From: Streptomyces sp. NBC_01451
GTDB lineage: Bacteria; Actinomycetota; Actinomycetes; Streptomycetales; Streptomycetaceae
Assembly (NCBI RefSeq): GCF_036227485.1
Contig: NZ_CP109479.1
Location: 1,054,001 to 1,118,000, forward strand
Direction: 5' to 3'
DNA: 64,000 nt
Shown: piece by piece, positions 1 to 8,357 of the stretch
How the letters are laid out: the number at the start of each line of letters is the position of its first letter
Numbering within the stretch: the stretch's first letter is position 1
Translations under genes and position numbers: made by a program
The notes under the pieces: generated by a model
Databases searched by the model: none
Seen by the model: the letters and a program-made list of their open reading frames with translations, nothing else
What the model was told of the DNA's origin: nothing

Positions 1-134
1 ACTCCCCGGGCGTGCCGCCGCAACGACGGCGACCAGCCTACGCACCGGCCTTCACCGGCCTCCGTGACCTTCGCCACTGCCGACGACCCGTCCCGGGCTC
101 CGTAGGCGCGGCCTCCCCGGGGACGGTGGTCCGG

Positions 135-411
135 TCAGCGCGCGTCCGCCGCGTCCGAGCGCTCCCGGTGCTGACGGATCTCGTCGTGGTGGTCGGCCGC
201 CCAGCCGATCAGGGAGGCCACGATGTCGTTGAGGCTGGCGCCGAGGGAGGTGAGCGCGTACTCCACGCGTGGCGGCAACTCGGCGTAGGCGGTCCTGGTG
301 ACCAGGCCGTCGCGGTGGAGCTGGGAGAGGGTGCGCGACAGCATGCGCTGGGAGATGCCGGGGATGTCGCGCTGAAGTTCGGTGTAGCGCAACAGACCGC
401 CCTTCAGGGGC
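135..411 (-). pseudogene. HxlR-family regulator, N-terminus missing
   Basis: The reading frame encodes the recognition-helix half of an HxlR-type winged-helix regulator (YTELQRDIPGISQRMLSRTL, then DGLVTRTAYAELPPRVEYALT), ending at position 135. Family members are about 110-130 residues and begin with a Cys-containing segment and a 'GKWT..IL..L' helix. Here only about 92 residues of recognisable homology remain and that first segment is absent. The only in-frame start is a TTG at 392, inside the HTH, so the product would be non-functional. The frame blends into unrelated sequence near 411, where an azoreductase fragment begins on the opposite strand. I infer that a deletion removed both 5' ends and the shared promoter. 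Confidence 0.7.
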
Positions 412-421
412 GAGCGCCCAC

Positions 422-520
422 CTCTTCACCGTGCCGCTCTACAACCGCTCGATGCCCTCGGTGTTCCAGGCATGGCTCGACCAGGTCATCGTCGACCGTC
501 GCACCATCAACTACGGGCCC
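422..520 (+). pseudogene. FMN-dependent NADH-azoreductase fragment
   Basis: About 33 codons in one frame read as the middle of an AcpD-like azoreductase: VPLYNRSMPSVFQAWLDQV followed by VDRRTINYG. This matches the family pattern P-x-YN...P...K/QAW-D-x-V...RT-x-x-Y. The flavodoxin-like N-terminus and the C-terminal half are both missing. Past about 520 the frame carries unrelated sequence that runs into the response-regulator gene. HxlR regulators often sit divergently next to such flavin reductases, so the two remnants fit one lost divergent pair. No ribosome binding site is visible. Confidence 0.55.
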
Positions 521-590
521 CGCCGAGGCGAACCGCTTCTTCAGGACGGGTGCTTGGCACGGACCGGGATCTCCTGGGTCTCCGAAGGCG

Positions 591-1271
591 TCAGAGGTCC
601 CGGACGGCGGGGCGTACGAGGCCGGTCTGGTAGGCGATGACGACGAGTTGGGCGCGGTCACGGGCGCCGAGTTTGGTCAGGGCACGCTGGATGTGGGTGC
701 GGACGGTCAGGACGCTCAGGACCAGGTCCTCGGCGATGTCGGCGTTCGACTTGCCCTGGGCCGCGAGGGCGGTGACCTCGCGTTCGCGGGGCGTGAGGTC
801 GGCCAGGCGTTCCGGGGGTGCGAGGAGGCCGCCGGGGGCCGGGGCGGTGAGGAAGCGGGTGATGAGGGCGCGGGTGGCGCCGGGTGAGAGGAGTGCCTCG
901 CCGGAGGCGACCGTGCGGATGCCGGTGAGGAGGGTGTCGGTGGTGACGTACTTGCCGAGGAAGCCGCTGGCGCCGACGCGCAGTGCCTTGGCCACGTACT
1001 CGTCGGTCTCGAACATGGTGAGGATGAGGACGCGGGTGCCGGCCAGGGCGGGGTCGGCGCAGATGGCTTCGGTGGCGGCGAGACCGTCCGAGCCGGGCAT
1101 CCGGATGTCCATGAGGACGACGTCGGGGTGGTGGGTGCGGGCGAGGTCTGCCGCCTCGTCGCCGTTGACCGCCTCGCCGACCACCTCCATGTCGGCGCAG
1201 GAGTCGATCAGCAGCCGGAACGTGCCCCGCAGCAGGGCCTGGTCGTCGGCGAGCAAGACACGGATGGTCAC
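591..1271 (-). CDS. NarL/FixJ-type LuxR response regulator
   Basis: The 226-residue protein has a receiver domain (about 1-120) and a LuxR-type HTH (about 150-215). The acidic pocket is D9/D10, the phosphoacceptor is D55 (VVLMDIRMPG) and the conserved lysine is K107 in FLGKYV. The HTH reads LTPREREVTALAAQGKSNADIA. The ATG overlaps the stop of the upstream histidine kinase (ATGA), so the two are translationally coupled and form a cognate pair. It lies downstream of an MMPL exporter in the same direction, an arrangement common in Streptomyces, so export of a membrane-active compound is a reasonable guess for the output. Confidence 0.93.
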   Translation of the reverse strand: MTIRVLLADDQALLRGTFRLLIDSCADMEVVGEAVNGDEAADLARTHHPDVVLMDIRMPGSDGLAATEAICADPALAGTRVLILTMFETDEYVAKALRVGASGFLGKYVTTDTLLTGIRTVASGEALLSPGATRALITRFLTAPAPGGLLAPPERLADLTPREREVTALAAQGKSNADIAEDLVLSVLTVRTHIQRALTKLGARDRAQLVVIAYQTGLVRPAVRDL

Positions 1272-2578
1272 GCGGTTGCCTCGTCTTCTTGCCGGGCTGC
1301 CTCCGGTGGCCGGGCTGCCTCCGGTTTCCGGTCTTCCTCTTTGCGGTCTTCTTCTTCGAGGGCTTCCTGCGGGGCCCGCAGGTGCGGATCGTCCTCCGCG
1401 GCGAGGGGGTGCAGCGGGAGTGCGGTGGCGACCTCGAAGCCGCCGCCGGGGCGGGGGCCCGCGTGCAGGTCGCCGCCGACGGAGTGGGCCCGCTCACGCA
1501 TGCCCATCAGGCCGTAGCCGCCGCCCGGGACCGACGGAGGGGCGGTGGCCGCGTCGTTGGTGACCGAGATGAGCAGCCGGGAGTCGGAGTACGTGAGCCG
1601 GATGGTCGCACCCTTGCCCGCGCCGTGCTTCGTGACGTTGGTGAGGGCTTCCTGGATGATCCGGTACGCCGTCAGGTCGACGCCCGGTGACAGGTTCCGC
1701 GGTTCTCCCTCGGTGGAGACGGTGACCTCGATGCCTGCGGTCTCGCAGGTCGCGATCAGCTCGGGGAGGCGGTCGAGGCCGGGGGCGGGTTCCAGTGAAT
1801 CGGCCTCGGAGTCGCCGGTCTGGCGCAACACCCCTACGGTGGCGCGGAGTTCGAGCAGCGCGGAGGACGTTGTGGCAGTCAGCTCGTCGAGCAGCCGCAT
1901 CGCCTGTTCCGGGTGGGTGGGCGCGAGGTGGCGGGCGGTGCCGGCCTGGGCGTTGGCGACGGCCATGTGATGGGCGACCACGTCGTGGAGTTCGCGGGCG
2001 ATGCGCATCCGTTCCTCGGCGACCCGTAGCCGGGCCTCCTCCTCGCGGGTGCGTTCGGCATAGGTGGCGCGCGCCTGTACGGAGTCCATGTAGTCCCGGC
2101 GCAGCCGGTCCCTGCTGCCGCCGACCAGGGGCAGCATCAGCCACAGCACGGGCCCGATGGTGCGCAGCAGGAGCATCCCGGTCGAGGGCAGGTCGAACAG
2201 GCCGGTGACGACGACCACGGCCATGGTCAGGGCGCCGTAGACGCGCGTGGTCCTGGGGTCGGTGCCGGCGGCCAGCCGGTACAGGGCGATCATCAGGGGA
2301 GAGAGCAGCAGCGGTGTCAGCAGAAAGCCCAGGGCCAGGGTGCTCACCGTGCAGGCCGTGGCCACGGCGAGAGTGATGCGCGGGTAGGTGCGGGCCCTCA
2401 GCTGGGCGAGGCAGGAGACGGCAGCGAGGACTTCGGCCGGCCATGACTGGCGCGGTTGGGTGACGCCGGGGATGGCGATCGAGGCGCCGAGGGCCACGGT
2501 TCCGAGCAGTCCCAGGACCAGGATCACGTCGGTGGCGGTGGTTCGGCGCCCTGTGTAGTGCTCCAGGCTGGAGGGCAT
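1268..2578 (-). CDS. Sensor histidine kinase (HisKA_3 family)
   Basis: This 436-residue membrane kinase is the partner of the response regulator it overlaps. Hydrophobic segments fill about residues 17-155. A coiled linker follows (RTREEEARLRVAEERMRIAR), then the HisKA_3 phosphoacceptor H198 in RELHDVVAHH and a HATPase_c domain ending in GYGLMGMRERA. The last 40 or so residues form an unusual charged tail (EEEDRKEEDRKPEAARPPEAA). That tail is encoded by short DNA repeats, including two 18-bp tandem copies at 1291-1326 that differ at one base. The tail is outside the family core and probably varies between strains. The ligand is unknown. Confidence 0.92.
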   Translation of the reverse strand: MPSSLEHYTGRRTTATDVILVLGLLGTVALGASIAIPGVTQPRQSWPAEVLAAVSCLAQLRARTYPRITLAVATACTVSTLALGFLLTPLLLSPLMIALYRLAAGTDPRTTRVYGALTMAVVVVTGLFDLPSTGMLLLRTIGPVLWLMLPLVGGSRDRLRRDYMDSVQARATYAERTREEEARLRVAEERMRIARELHDVVAHHMAVANAQAGTARHLAPTHPEQAMRLLDELTATTSSALLELRATVGVLRQTGDSEADSLEPAPGLDRLPELIATCETAGIEVTVSTEGEPRNLSPGVDLTAYRIIQEALTNVTKHGAGKGATIRLTYSDSRLLISVTNDAATAPPSVPGGGYGLMGMRERAHSVGGDLHAGPRPGGGFEVATALPLHPLAAEDDPHLRAPQEALEEEDRKEEDRKPEAARPPEAARQEDEATA

Positions 2579-2640
2579 CTGTGTCTCCGGATGAAGGGCC
2601 TGGGCCCATGATGAACGACATTCGGTACGCGACGCGGCAC

Positions 2641-2672
2641 GGGCTGCCCGTGGCGGAGGCCACGGGCAGCCC
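2641..2672 (-). terminator. Hairpin terminator after the MMPL exporter
   Basis: Perfect 14-bp inverted repeat: gggctgcccgtggc (2641-2654), loop ggag, gccacgggcagccc (2659-2672). It lies 24 nt downstream of the MMPL stop and upstream of the histidine kinase, so it probably separates the two transcripts. There is no long T tract, as is usual in Streptomyces. Confidence 0.7.
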
Positions 2673-2695
2673 TGGACGGCCCGGGTCCGGCCGGG

Positions 2696-5122
2696 TCAGA
2701 CGTGCGCCTCGACGGGCTCGTCAGGGGCCGGGTCCGGGTCGGGCCGGCGTTCCGTGGCGTCGGCCGGGACGCGGGTGAGGGCCTCGCCCTCGATGTCGAC
2801 GCGGGGCAGCAGCCGGTCCAGCCGGCGGGGCAGCCACCACGCCCTGTCGCCGAGGAGGGCGAGGACGGCGGGCACGAGGGCCATCCGTACGACGAAGGCG
2901 TCGAGCAGGACAGCGGTGGCCAGGCCGAACCCGATCATCTTGATCATGGATTCGTCCTCGCCGACGAATCCGGCGAACACCGCGATCATGATCAGCGCGG
3001 CGGCGACGACCACCCGGGCGCTGTGCCGGAACCCGGAGACCACCGCTTCCTGCGCCGTGTCGCCGTGGACGTACGCCTCCCGCATCCGGGAGACGAGGAA
3101 GACCTCGTAGTCCATGGCGAGGCCGAAGACGATGCCCACCAGGAAGATCGGCATCAGGCTCATGATCGGCCCGGTCTGCTCCACCCCGAACAGGCCCGCT
3201 CCATGGCCCTGCTGGAAGACCACGACGACCGCGCCGAGGGCCGCCAGGACCGAGAGCAGGAAGCCGAGGGCGGCCTTCAGCGGGACGAGCAGGGATCGGA
3301 AGACCACCAGCAGGAGGATGACCGCCAGGCCCACGACGGTCACCAGGTACGGGACCAGTGCCCCCTGGACCTTCGCGGCGATGTCGATGTTCAGGGCCGT
3401 GGTGCCGGTGACCTCGAAGGTCGCTCCGTCCGCCGCCGCCTCGGTGGCGGGGCGCGCGTCGCGGATGGTCGTGACGAGGGTCTTGGTCCGCTTGTCGGTG
3501 GGGCTGGTGGACGGGGTCGCGGTGAACACGGCGGTGTCGCCGGCTTCGTTGAAGTGGGGCGTGGCGACCGAGACGATGCCCTTCGTGGCGCCGATCCGGT
3601 CGCCGACGGTCGCGACCGCCGTCTTCGGGTCGGCGGCGCCCCTGGCGTCCACGACGATGGTCAGCGGACCGTTGAAGCCGGGGCCGAAGCCGTCGGCGAG
3701 GGCGTCGTAGGCGCGGCGCTCGGTGGTGGAGACCGGCTTGGCCTCGTCGCCGGGCATGCCCAGTTGCAGGGACGTCATGGGTATCGCCAGGGCGCCGAGG
3801 CCGAGGACGCCCAGGATCAGCACAGGGATGGGGCGACGCAGCACGAACCGGGCCCAACGGGTGCCCAGGTTGCCCCCGGGACTGTCCCCGGTGCTCTTCT
3901 CGGTGCTCGTCTCGGTGCTGTTCGCGGCGCCGTTCTCTGCCGGTGAGTCCTTGTGGGTCGGTAGCCGCCTCGCGGCGACGACTCGCCTGCCGGCCACCGC
4001 CTTCCGTACGAGCAGGCTCCGCCCGGTGGCCGTGGCCGTGGCCGTGGCTTTGGCCTTGGTCCTGGTCTTGGTCCGGGGCTTTCCGCCCTGCGCGGCGCCC
4101 TCGCGTGCGGTGCGCGGCAGTACGGCTCGGGGCCAGAAACCGAGCAGAGCGGGTACGACGGTCAGGGCGATGAGGACGGCGACGACGACCGCGCCGGCCG
4201 CGGCGAGACCCATCTTGGTGAGCGTCGGAATGCCCACCACGGCGAGGCCGGCCAGGGCGATGACCACGGTGAGGCCGGCGAAGACCACCGCCGACCCTGC
4301 CGTGCCCACGGCCAGCCCGGTCGACTCCTGCGGGTCGTGTCCCTTGGCGCGTTCCTCGCGGTAGCGGGAGACGACGAACAGCGCGTAGTCGATGCCGACC
4401 GCGAGGCCCAGCATCATCGCGAGGGTGCCGGTGTTCGTGTCCATCCCGAGGGCATGGGCCAGCGTCGTGATGGTGAACATGGTGATGCCGACGCCGAGGA
4501 TCGCCGTCAGCAGCGGCAGCCCGGCCGCCGCGAGCGATCCGAAGGTGATCAGCAGGACCACGGCGGCCAGCGCGATGCCGATGATCTCGGCCACGCCGCC
4601 GGGCCCGCCACCGCTGTCCATCGCGTCACCGCCCGCCTCGACGGTCAGACCCGCGTCCCGCGCACGGTCGGCGGCCTTCTCCAGAGCCGTGCGGCTGGCG
4701 TCGGTGACATCGGCGGCCTTCACCTTGTAGGTGACGGTGGCGTACGCCGTCGAGGCGTCCTCGCTGACCGCCCGTGTCGCGAAGGGGTCGGCCACGCCGG
4801 CGACCTGGGTGCCGTCGGCGAGGGCGTCCACGGCCTCCTCGACGGCCTTCCTGTTTTCGGTGGCGGTGACCTTCTGCCCGTCGGGGGCGACGAAGACCAC
4901 CCGGGCGGTGGCGCCGTCGGCGGCGGCGCCGGGGAAACGCTCTCCCATCAGGTCGAACGCCTTCTGGGACTCGATGCCCGGCATCGAGAACTCCTCCTCG
5001 GCAGCTCCCGGCGCCTTCAGGGCGCCCAGTCCCGCACAGGCCAGCACACCCACCCACAGGAGGACGACGTACCAGCGCCTTCGGAAGGCCAGACGGCCCG
5101 TTCGGTACAGAAATGCAGCCAC
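2696..5122 (-). CDS. MMPL/RND-family exporter
   Basis: This 808-residue inner-membrane transporter has two MMPL halves. Each has an N-terminal TM helix, an extracytoplasmic loop and a TM bundle carrying the family's charged motif: GLAVGIDYALFVVSRYREE in the first half and VFGLAMDYEVFLVSRMRE in the second. The start chosen is GTG 5122 (VAAFLYRTGRLAFRRRW), with a GAGGTGAGG ribosome binding site just upstream. A longer frame to 5206 adds unlikely sequence. Between the halves, about residues 345-418, is a low-complexity cytoplasmic linker rich in T/A/K and S/T/E repeats. Such proteins usually move lipids or hydrophobic drugs. It may be regulated by the downstream two-component system. Confidence 0.9.
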   Translation of the reverse strand: MAAFLYRTGRLAFRRRWYVVLLWVGVLACAGLGALKAPGAAEEEFSMPGIESQKAFDLMGERFPGAAADGATARVVFVAPDGQKVTATENRKAVEEAVDALADGTQVAGVADPFATRAVSEDASTAYATVTYKVKAADVTDASRTALEKAADRARDAGLTVEAGGDAMDSGGGPGGVAEIIGIALAAVVLLITFGSLAAAGLPLLTAILGVGITMFTITTLAHALGMDTNTGTLAMMLGLAVGIDYALFVVSRYREERAKGHDPQESTGLAVGTAGSAVVFAGLTVVIALAGLAVVGIPTLTKMGLAAAGAVVVAVLIALTVVPALLGFWPRAVLPRTAREGAAQGGKPRTKTRTKAKATATATATGRSLLVRKAVAGRRVVAARRLPTHKDSPAENGAANSTETSTEKSTGDSPGGNLGTRWARFVLRRPIPVLILGVLGLGALAIPMTSLQLGMPGDEAKPVSTTERRAYDALADGFGPGFNGPLTIVVDARGAADPKTAVATVGDRIGATKGIVSVATPHFNEAGDTAVFTATPSTSPTDKRTKTLVTTIRDARPATEAAADGATFEVTGTTALNIDIAAKVQGALVPYLVTVVGLAVILLLVVFRSLLVPLKAALGFLLSVLAALGAVVVVFQQGHGAGLFGVEQTGPIMSLMPIFLVGIVFGLAMDYEVFLVSRMREAYVHGDTAQEAVVSGFRHSARVVVAAALIMIAVFAGFVGEDESMIKMIGFGLATAVLLDAFVVRMALVPAVLALLGDRAWWLPRRLDRLLPRVDIEGEALTRVPADATERRPDPDPAPDEPVEAHV

Positions 5123-5296
5123 GGCAGGGAACCTCACCTCGGGTCGGACGTACCTGCCAAGGCTGTCCCGGGGAGGGCCTCCGGGGCGTCGTCCCGCTGA
5201 TGGCAATCCGCCCTACCGAAACGGGAGGAGCACCTACAGGATCCGCAGTATGTCCGGGTGCCGTCTCCGCGGGCCGTTCCCCCCGCGCCCGCGTGC

Positions 5297-7189
5297 CTAC
5301 GCGGCCTCCGTCACCTCCGCCCGCTCGCCGGGCTGCGCGAACTGTGTGCGGTACAGCTCCGCGTACCGCCCGTCCAGGGCCAGCAGTTCGTCGTGCGTGC
5401 CGCGTTCGAGGATCTGTCCGGCCTCGACCACGAGGATCAGGTCCGCCGCCCGGATCGTGGACAGACGGTGGGCGATCACCACTGCCGTGCGGTCGGCGAG
5501 GGCCTCGGCCAGGGCCTCCTGGACCGCCGCCTCCGAGGTGTTGTCCAGGTGGGCGGTCGCCTCGTCGAGGATGACGACGCGCTGGCGGGCCAGCAGCAGC
5601 CGGGCGATGGTCATGCGCTGGCGTTCGCCGCCGGAGAGACGGTAGCCGCGTTCACCGACCACGGTGTCGAGGCCGTCGGGCAGCTCGCGGACCAGGTCGT
5701 CGAGGCGGGCCCGGGTCAGCGCGGCCCACAGTTCGTCGTCCGTCGCCGTGGGGCGGGCCAGCACCAGGTTGGCGCGCACGGAGTCGTGGAAGAGGTGGCC
5801 GTCCTGGGTGACCATGCCGAGGGTCGCGCGCAGCGAGGCGGCGCTCAGGTCACGGACGTCGACGCCGCCGATGCGTACGGCGCCCTCGTCGGTGTCGTAC
5901 AGGCGGGGCAGGAGTTGTCCGATGGTCGACTTTCCGGCGCCGGAGGTGCCCACGAGGGCGATCGTCTGGCCGGGTTCGGCGCGGAAGCTGACTCCGTGGA
6001 GGACCTCCGTGCCGCCCCTGGTGTCGAGGGCGGCCACCTCCTCCAGGGAGGCGAGGGAGACGCGGTCGGCGGCGGGGTAGGCGAAGCGGACGTTGTCGAA
6101 CTCCACCGCGACCGGGCCCTCGGGGACCTCGCGGGCGTCCGGTTTCTCCTCGATGAGGGGTTTCAGGTCGAGCACCTCGAAGACGCGCTCGAAGCTCACC
6201 AGGGCGCTCATCACCTCGACGCGCGCCCCCGCGAGCGACGTGAGCGGCGCGTACATCCGGGTGAGGAGCAGGGCGAGCGAGACGACCGCGCCCGGTTCCA
6301 GGGTGCCGCGCAGCGCGAACCAGCCGCCGAGCCCGTACACCAGGGCGAGCGCCAGGGCCGACACCAGGGTGAGGGCGGTGATGAAGACCGACTGCGCGAG
6401 AGCGGTCCGTACGCCGATGTCCCGTACCCGGCGGGCGCGGGCCGCGAACTGGGCGGACTCCTCGTCGGGCCGTCCGAAGAGCTTGACGAGGGTGGCGCCG
6501 GGGGCCGAGAAGCGCTCGGTCATCCGGGTGCCCATCGAGGCGTTGAGGTCGGCGGCCTCGCGCTGGAGGCGGGCCATGCGGCTGCCCATCCGCCGGGCGG
6601 GGACCACGAACACCGGCAGCAGTACCAGGGCGAGCAGGGTGATCTGCCAGGACAGGGTGAGCATCACGGCGAGCGTGAGCACCAGGGTGACCAGGTTGCT
6701 CACCACACCGGACAGGGTGTTGCTGAACGCTCGCTGCGCGCCGATGACGTCGTTGTTGAGCCGGGACACCAGCGCTCCCGTACGGGTGCGGGTGAAGAAC
6801 GCGACCGGCATGCGCTGTACATGATCGAACACGGCCGTCCGCAGATCGAGGATCAGCCCCTCCCCGAGCGTGGACGAGAGCCAGCGGCCGAGAATCCCGA
6901 GGACCGCCTCGGCGACCGCGATGACCGCGATGAGCAGTGCGAGCCGGACGACCGTGCTCTCGTCGCCGCCCGACACGATCGTGTCGACGACACGGCCCGC
7001 GAGAACGGGGGTGGCGACGGCGAGCAGCGCCGTGAGCACGCTCAGGACGACGAAGCGGATGATGCGGCGGCGGTGCGGGCGTGCGAACTCCGCGATGCGG
7101 CGCAGGGTCGCGCGGGCGAAGGGGCGCCGGTCCTGCTGGGAGTTCATGACGCTGTGCAACTGCATCCAGGCTGTGGTCTCCATACTCAT
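5297..7189 (-). CDS. ABC exporter, fused TM and ATPase domains, SoxR-box promoter
   Basis: This is a type IV ABC half-transporter of about 630 residues. It has a six-helix transmembrane domain (about 40-330) and a nucleotide-binding domain with Walker A GTSGAGKST (near residue 412), the LSGGERQR signature and Walker B VVILDEATAHLD. It probably works as a homodimer exporting a hydrophobic compound. The open frame extends to 7210, but that start lies inside a SoxR-type palindrome and upstream of the -10 box. I therefore chose ATG 7189, which falls at the predicted transcription start and would make a leaderless mRNA (ATG 7183 is also possible). From memory, a SoxR-controlled ABC transporter is known in S. 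coelicolor, so a redox-active metabolite is the likely inducer. Confidence 0.9.
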   Translation of the reverse strand: MSMETTAWMQLHSVMNSQQDRRPFARATLRRIAEFARPHRRRIIRFVVLSVLTALLAVATPVLAGRVVDTIVSGGDESTVVRLALLIAVIAVAEAVLGILGRWLSSTLGEGLILDLRTAVFDHVQRMPVAFFTRTRTGALVSRLNNDVIGAQRAFSNTLSGVVSNLVTLVLTLAVMLTLSWQITLLALVLLPVFVVPARRMGSRMARLQREAADLNASMGTRMTERFSAPGATLVKLFGRPDEESAQFAARARRVRDIGVRTALAQSVFITALTLVSALALALVYGLGGWFALRGTLEPGAVVSLALLLTRMYAPLTSLAGARVEVMSALVSFERVFEVLDLKPLIEEKPDAREVPEGPVAVEFDNVRFAYPAADRVSLASLEEVAALDTRGGTEVLHGVSFRAEPGQTIALVGTSGAGKSTIGQLLPRLYDTDEGAVRIGGVDVRDLSAASLRATLGMVTQDGHLFHDSVRANLVLARPTATDDELWAALTRARLDDLVRELPDGLDTVVGERGYRLSGGERQRMTIARLLLARQRVVILDEATAHLDNTSEAAVQEALAEALADRTAVVIAHRLSTIRAADLILVVEAGQILERGTHDELLALDGRYAELYRTQFAQPGERAEVTEAA

Positions 7190-7195
7190 GCTGTG

Positions 7196-7226
7196 ACCGT
7201 ACGACCTCAAGCGACCTTGAGGTCAA
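7196..7226 (-). promoter_or_regulatory. SoxR-type operator within a 19-bp-spaced promoter
   Basis: On the minus strand a -35 TTGACC (7226-7221) and a -10 TACGGT (7201-7196) are 19 bp apart, the long spacing typical of MerR-family-activated promoters. Between them, overlapping the -35, is a perfect palindrome with 8-bp arms, ACCTCAAG-GTCG-CTTGAGGT (7204-7223). The E. coli soxS SoxR box has the same arms and spacing (CCTCAAG-N4-CTTGAGG). No soxR gene lies in the window. Confidence 0.82.
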
Positions 7227-7338
7227 GGACGGCGAAAGGCGTGCGCACCGGGCCCTCCCGTGCCGTTGCCCGGCGCTTCGGCCGGTGGCCGGGCGTACGC
7301 AACCCGGTGTTGGTGCGGTACGGAGAACCTCTCCGGTT

Positions 7339-8301
7339 GTGACAGTGGTTCTCCCTCCCCCGGCCGGGCGCCGGCGCGTACCGGTGCGGCAGGTCCTGTG
7401 CCTGCTCCCGCTCCTCCTGGTCGCCCTGGTCGCGGTGCGCCACCGGCAGGTGCTCGCCGAGGGCTTCGCCCAGCTGGCGTCGGCGAGGTTGCCCTGGCTG
7501 CTGGCGGCGGCGGGGGCGACGTGTCTGACCTGGGTGGCCGCCGCCGTCGGCCGGCAGGGAGCCGTCGTCGAGCGGCTGCCCGGGCGACGGTTGCTCGCCA
7601 CGCAGTTCGCGGCCGGTTCGGCGAACCATCTGCTGCCGACGGGGCTCGGCGCGAGCGCGGTCAATCTGCGGTTCATGACGGTGTGCGGTCTGCCGCCGGC
7701 CCGTTCCTCGGCGGCGCTCGCCCTGTATCTGCTCGCGGAGGCCGTCGGCCGGCTGGGTCTGCTGGCCGCGCTGCTGATCGCGTTCCCGCATGCCCTGCGG
7801 CTCGGAAGTCTCTTTCCCGGCACGGCATTCGGTCCGCTGCTCATCGGCATCTGCGTGGTGCTGTCGGCGGTGGCCGGCGCGCTGGCGGGTGTACGGCGGC
7901 TGCGCACGGCCGCCCTCTCCTTTCTGCGCACGGCGCTCGGCGAGGCCCGTTCCGTGCACATGCGGCCATGCCGGGCGCTGGCGCTGTGGGGCGGTTCGCT
8001 GGCGTTCCCGGCGTTGCAGGCCGCCGGACTGGCCGCGGTGGGGACGGCGTTGGGGCTGCCGGTGCCGGCCTGGCACATGGCGCTCGCCTACCTCGCCGCG
8101 ACGGTCGCCGTCGCGCTGATCCCCACGCCGGGCGGTATCGGTTCCGTCGAGGCGGCGCTGGTCCTGGCCCTGGTCGCGGTGGGCGGGCCGGTGGCCGTCG
8201 CCACGGCGGTGGTGCTCGCGTTCCGGATCATCACCGTGTGGGTACCGCTGCTGCCGGGGGCGTTGACGCTGGGGGCGCTGGTGCGGCTGAAGGTGATCTG
8301 A
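7339..8301 (+). CDS. YbhN/UPF0104 family integral membrane protein
   Basis: The product is about 320 residues of mostly hydrophobic sequence with six to eight predicted TM helices. It resembles the lysylphosphatidylglycerol synthetase TM region/YbhN family, including [21 protein letters not shown] and a C-terminal [17 protein letters not shown] loop. These GxG and GxxE motifs are typical of the family, whose members are flippase-like membrane proteins of mostly unknown substrate. The start is GTG 7339 or GTG 7345. The upstream GGAGA lies in a small hairpin (cggaga-acc-tctccg), so translation may be structure-controlled. It is divergent from the SoxR-box ABC exporter. Confidence 0.8.
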   Translation: MTVVLPPPAGRRRVPVRQVLCLLPLLLVALVAVRHRQVLAEGFAQLASARLPWLLAAAGATCLTWVAAAVGRQGAVVERLPGRRLLATQFAAGSANHLLPTGLGASAVNLRFMTVCGLPPARSSAALALYLLAEAVGRLGLLAALLIAFPHALRLGSLFPGTAFGPLLIGICVVLSAVAGALAGVRRLRTAALSFLRTALGEARSVHMRPCRALALWGGSLAFPALQAAGLAAVGTALGLPVPAWHMALAYLAATVAVALIPTPGGIGSVEAALVLALVAVGGPVAVATAVVLAFRIITVWVPLLPGALTLGALVRLKVI

Positions 8302-8322
8302 AGCCTCCTTGGCGGCCGTTTG

Positions 8323-8337
8323 TGAAAATGGTTTCCA
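8323..8337 (+). promoter_or_regulatory. Zur-like box upstream of the CobW GTPase
   Basis: The 15-mer TGAAAAT-G-GTTTCCA is a 7-1-7 inverted repeat (5 of 7 pairs) close to the actinobacterial Zur consensus TGaaAatgaTTttCA. It ends 20 nt before the ATG of a CobW/Zng GTPase, a family often zinc-repressed. A promoter overlapping the box would leave little or no 5' UTR, consistent with the poorly spaced GGAGG directly before the ATG. Confidence 0.68.
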
Positions 8338-8357
8338 ATAAGCTAGCGTGCGGAGGC

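Noticed and set aside
12..887. 291-codon plus-strand frame at the left edge
   Set aside because: It runs antisense through the HxlR remnant and response-regulator gene and has no recognisable domain. Positions 1-134 themselves show no supported gene.
5258..7342. 694-codon plus-strand frame over the ABC exporter
   Set aside because: It is the antisense shadow of a clear ABC transporter; it even crosses the SoxR-box promoter.
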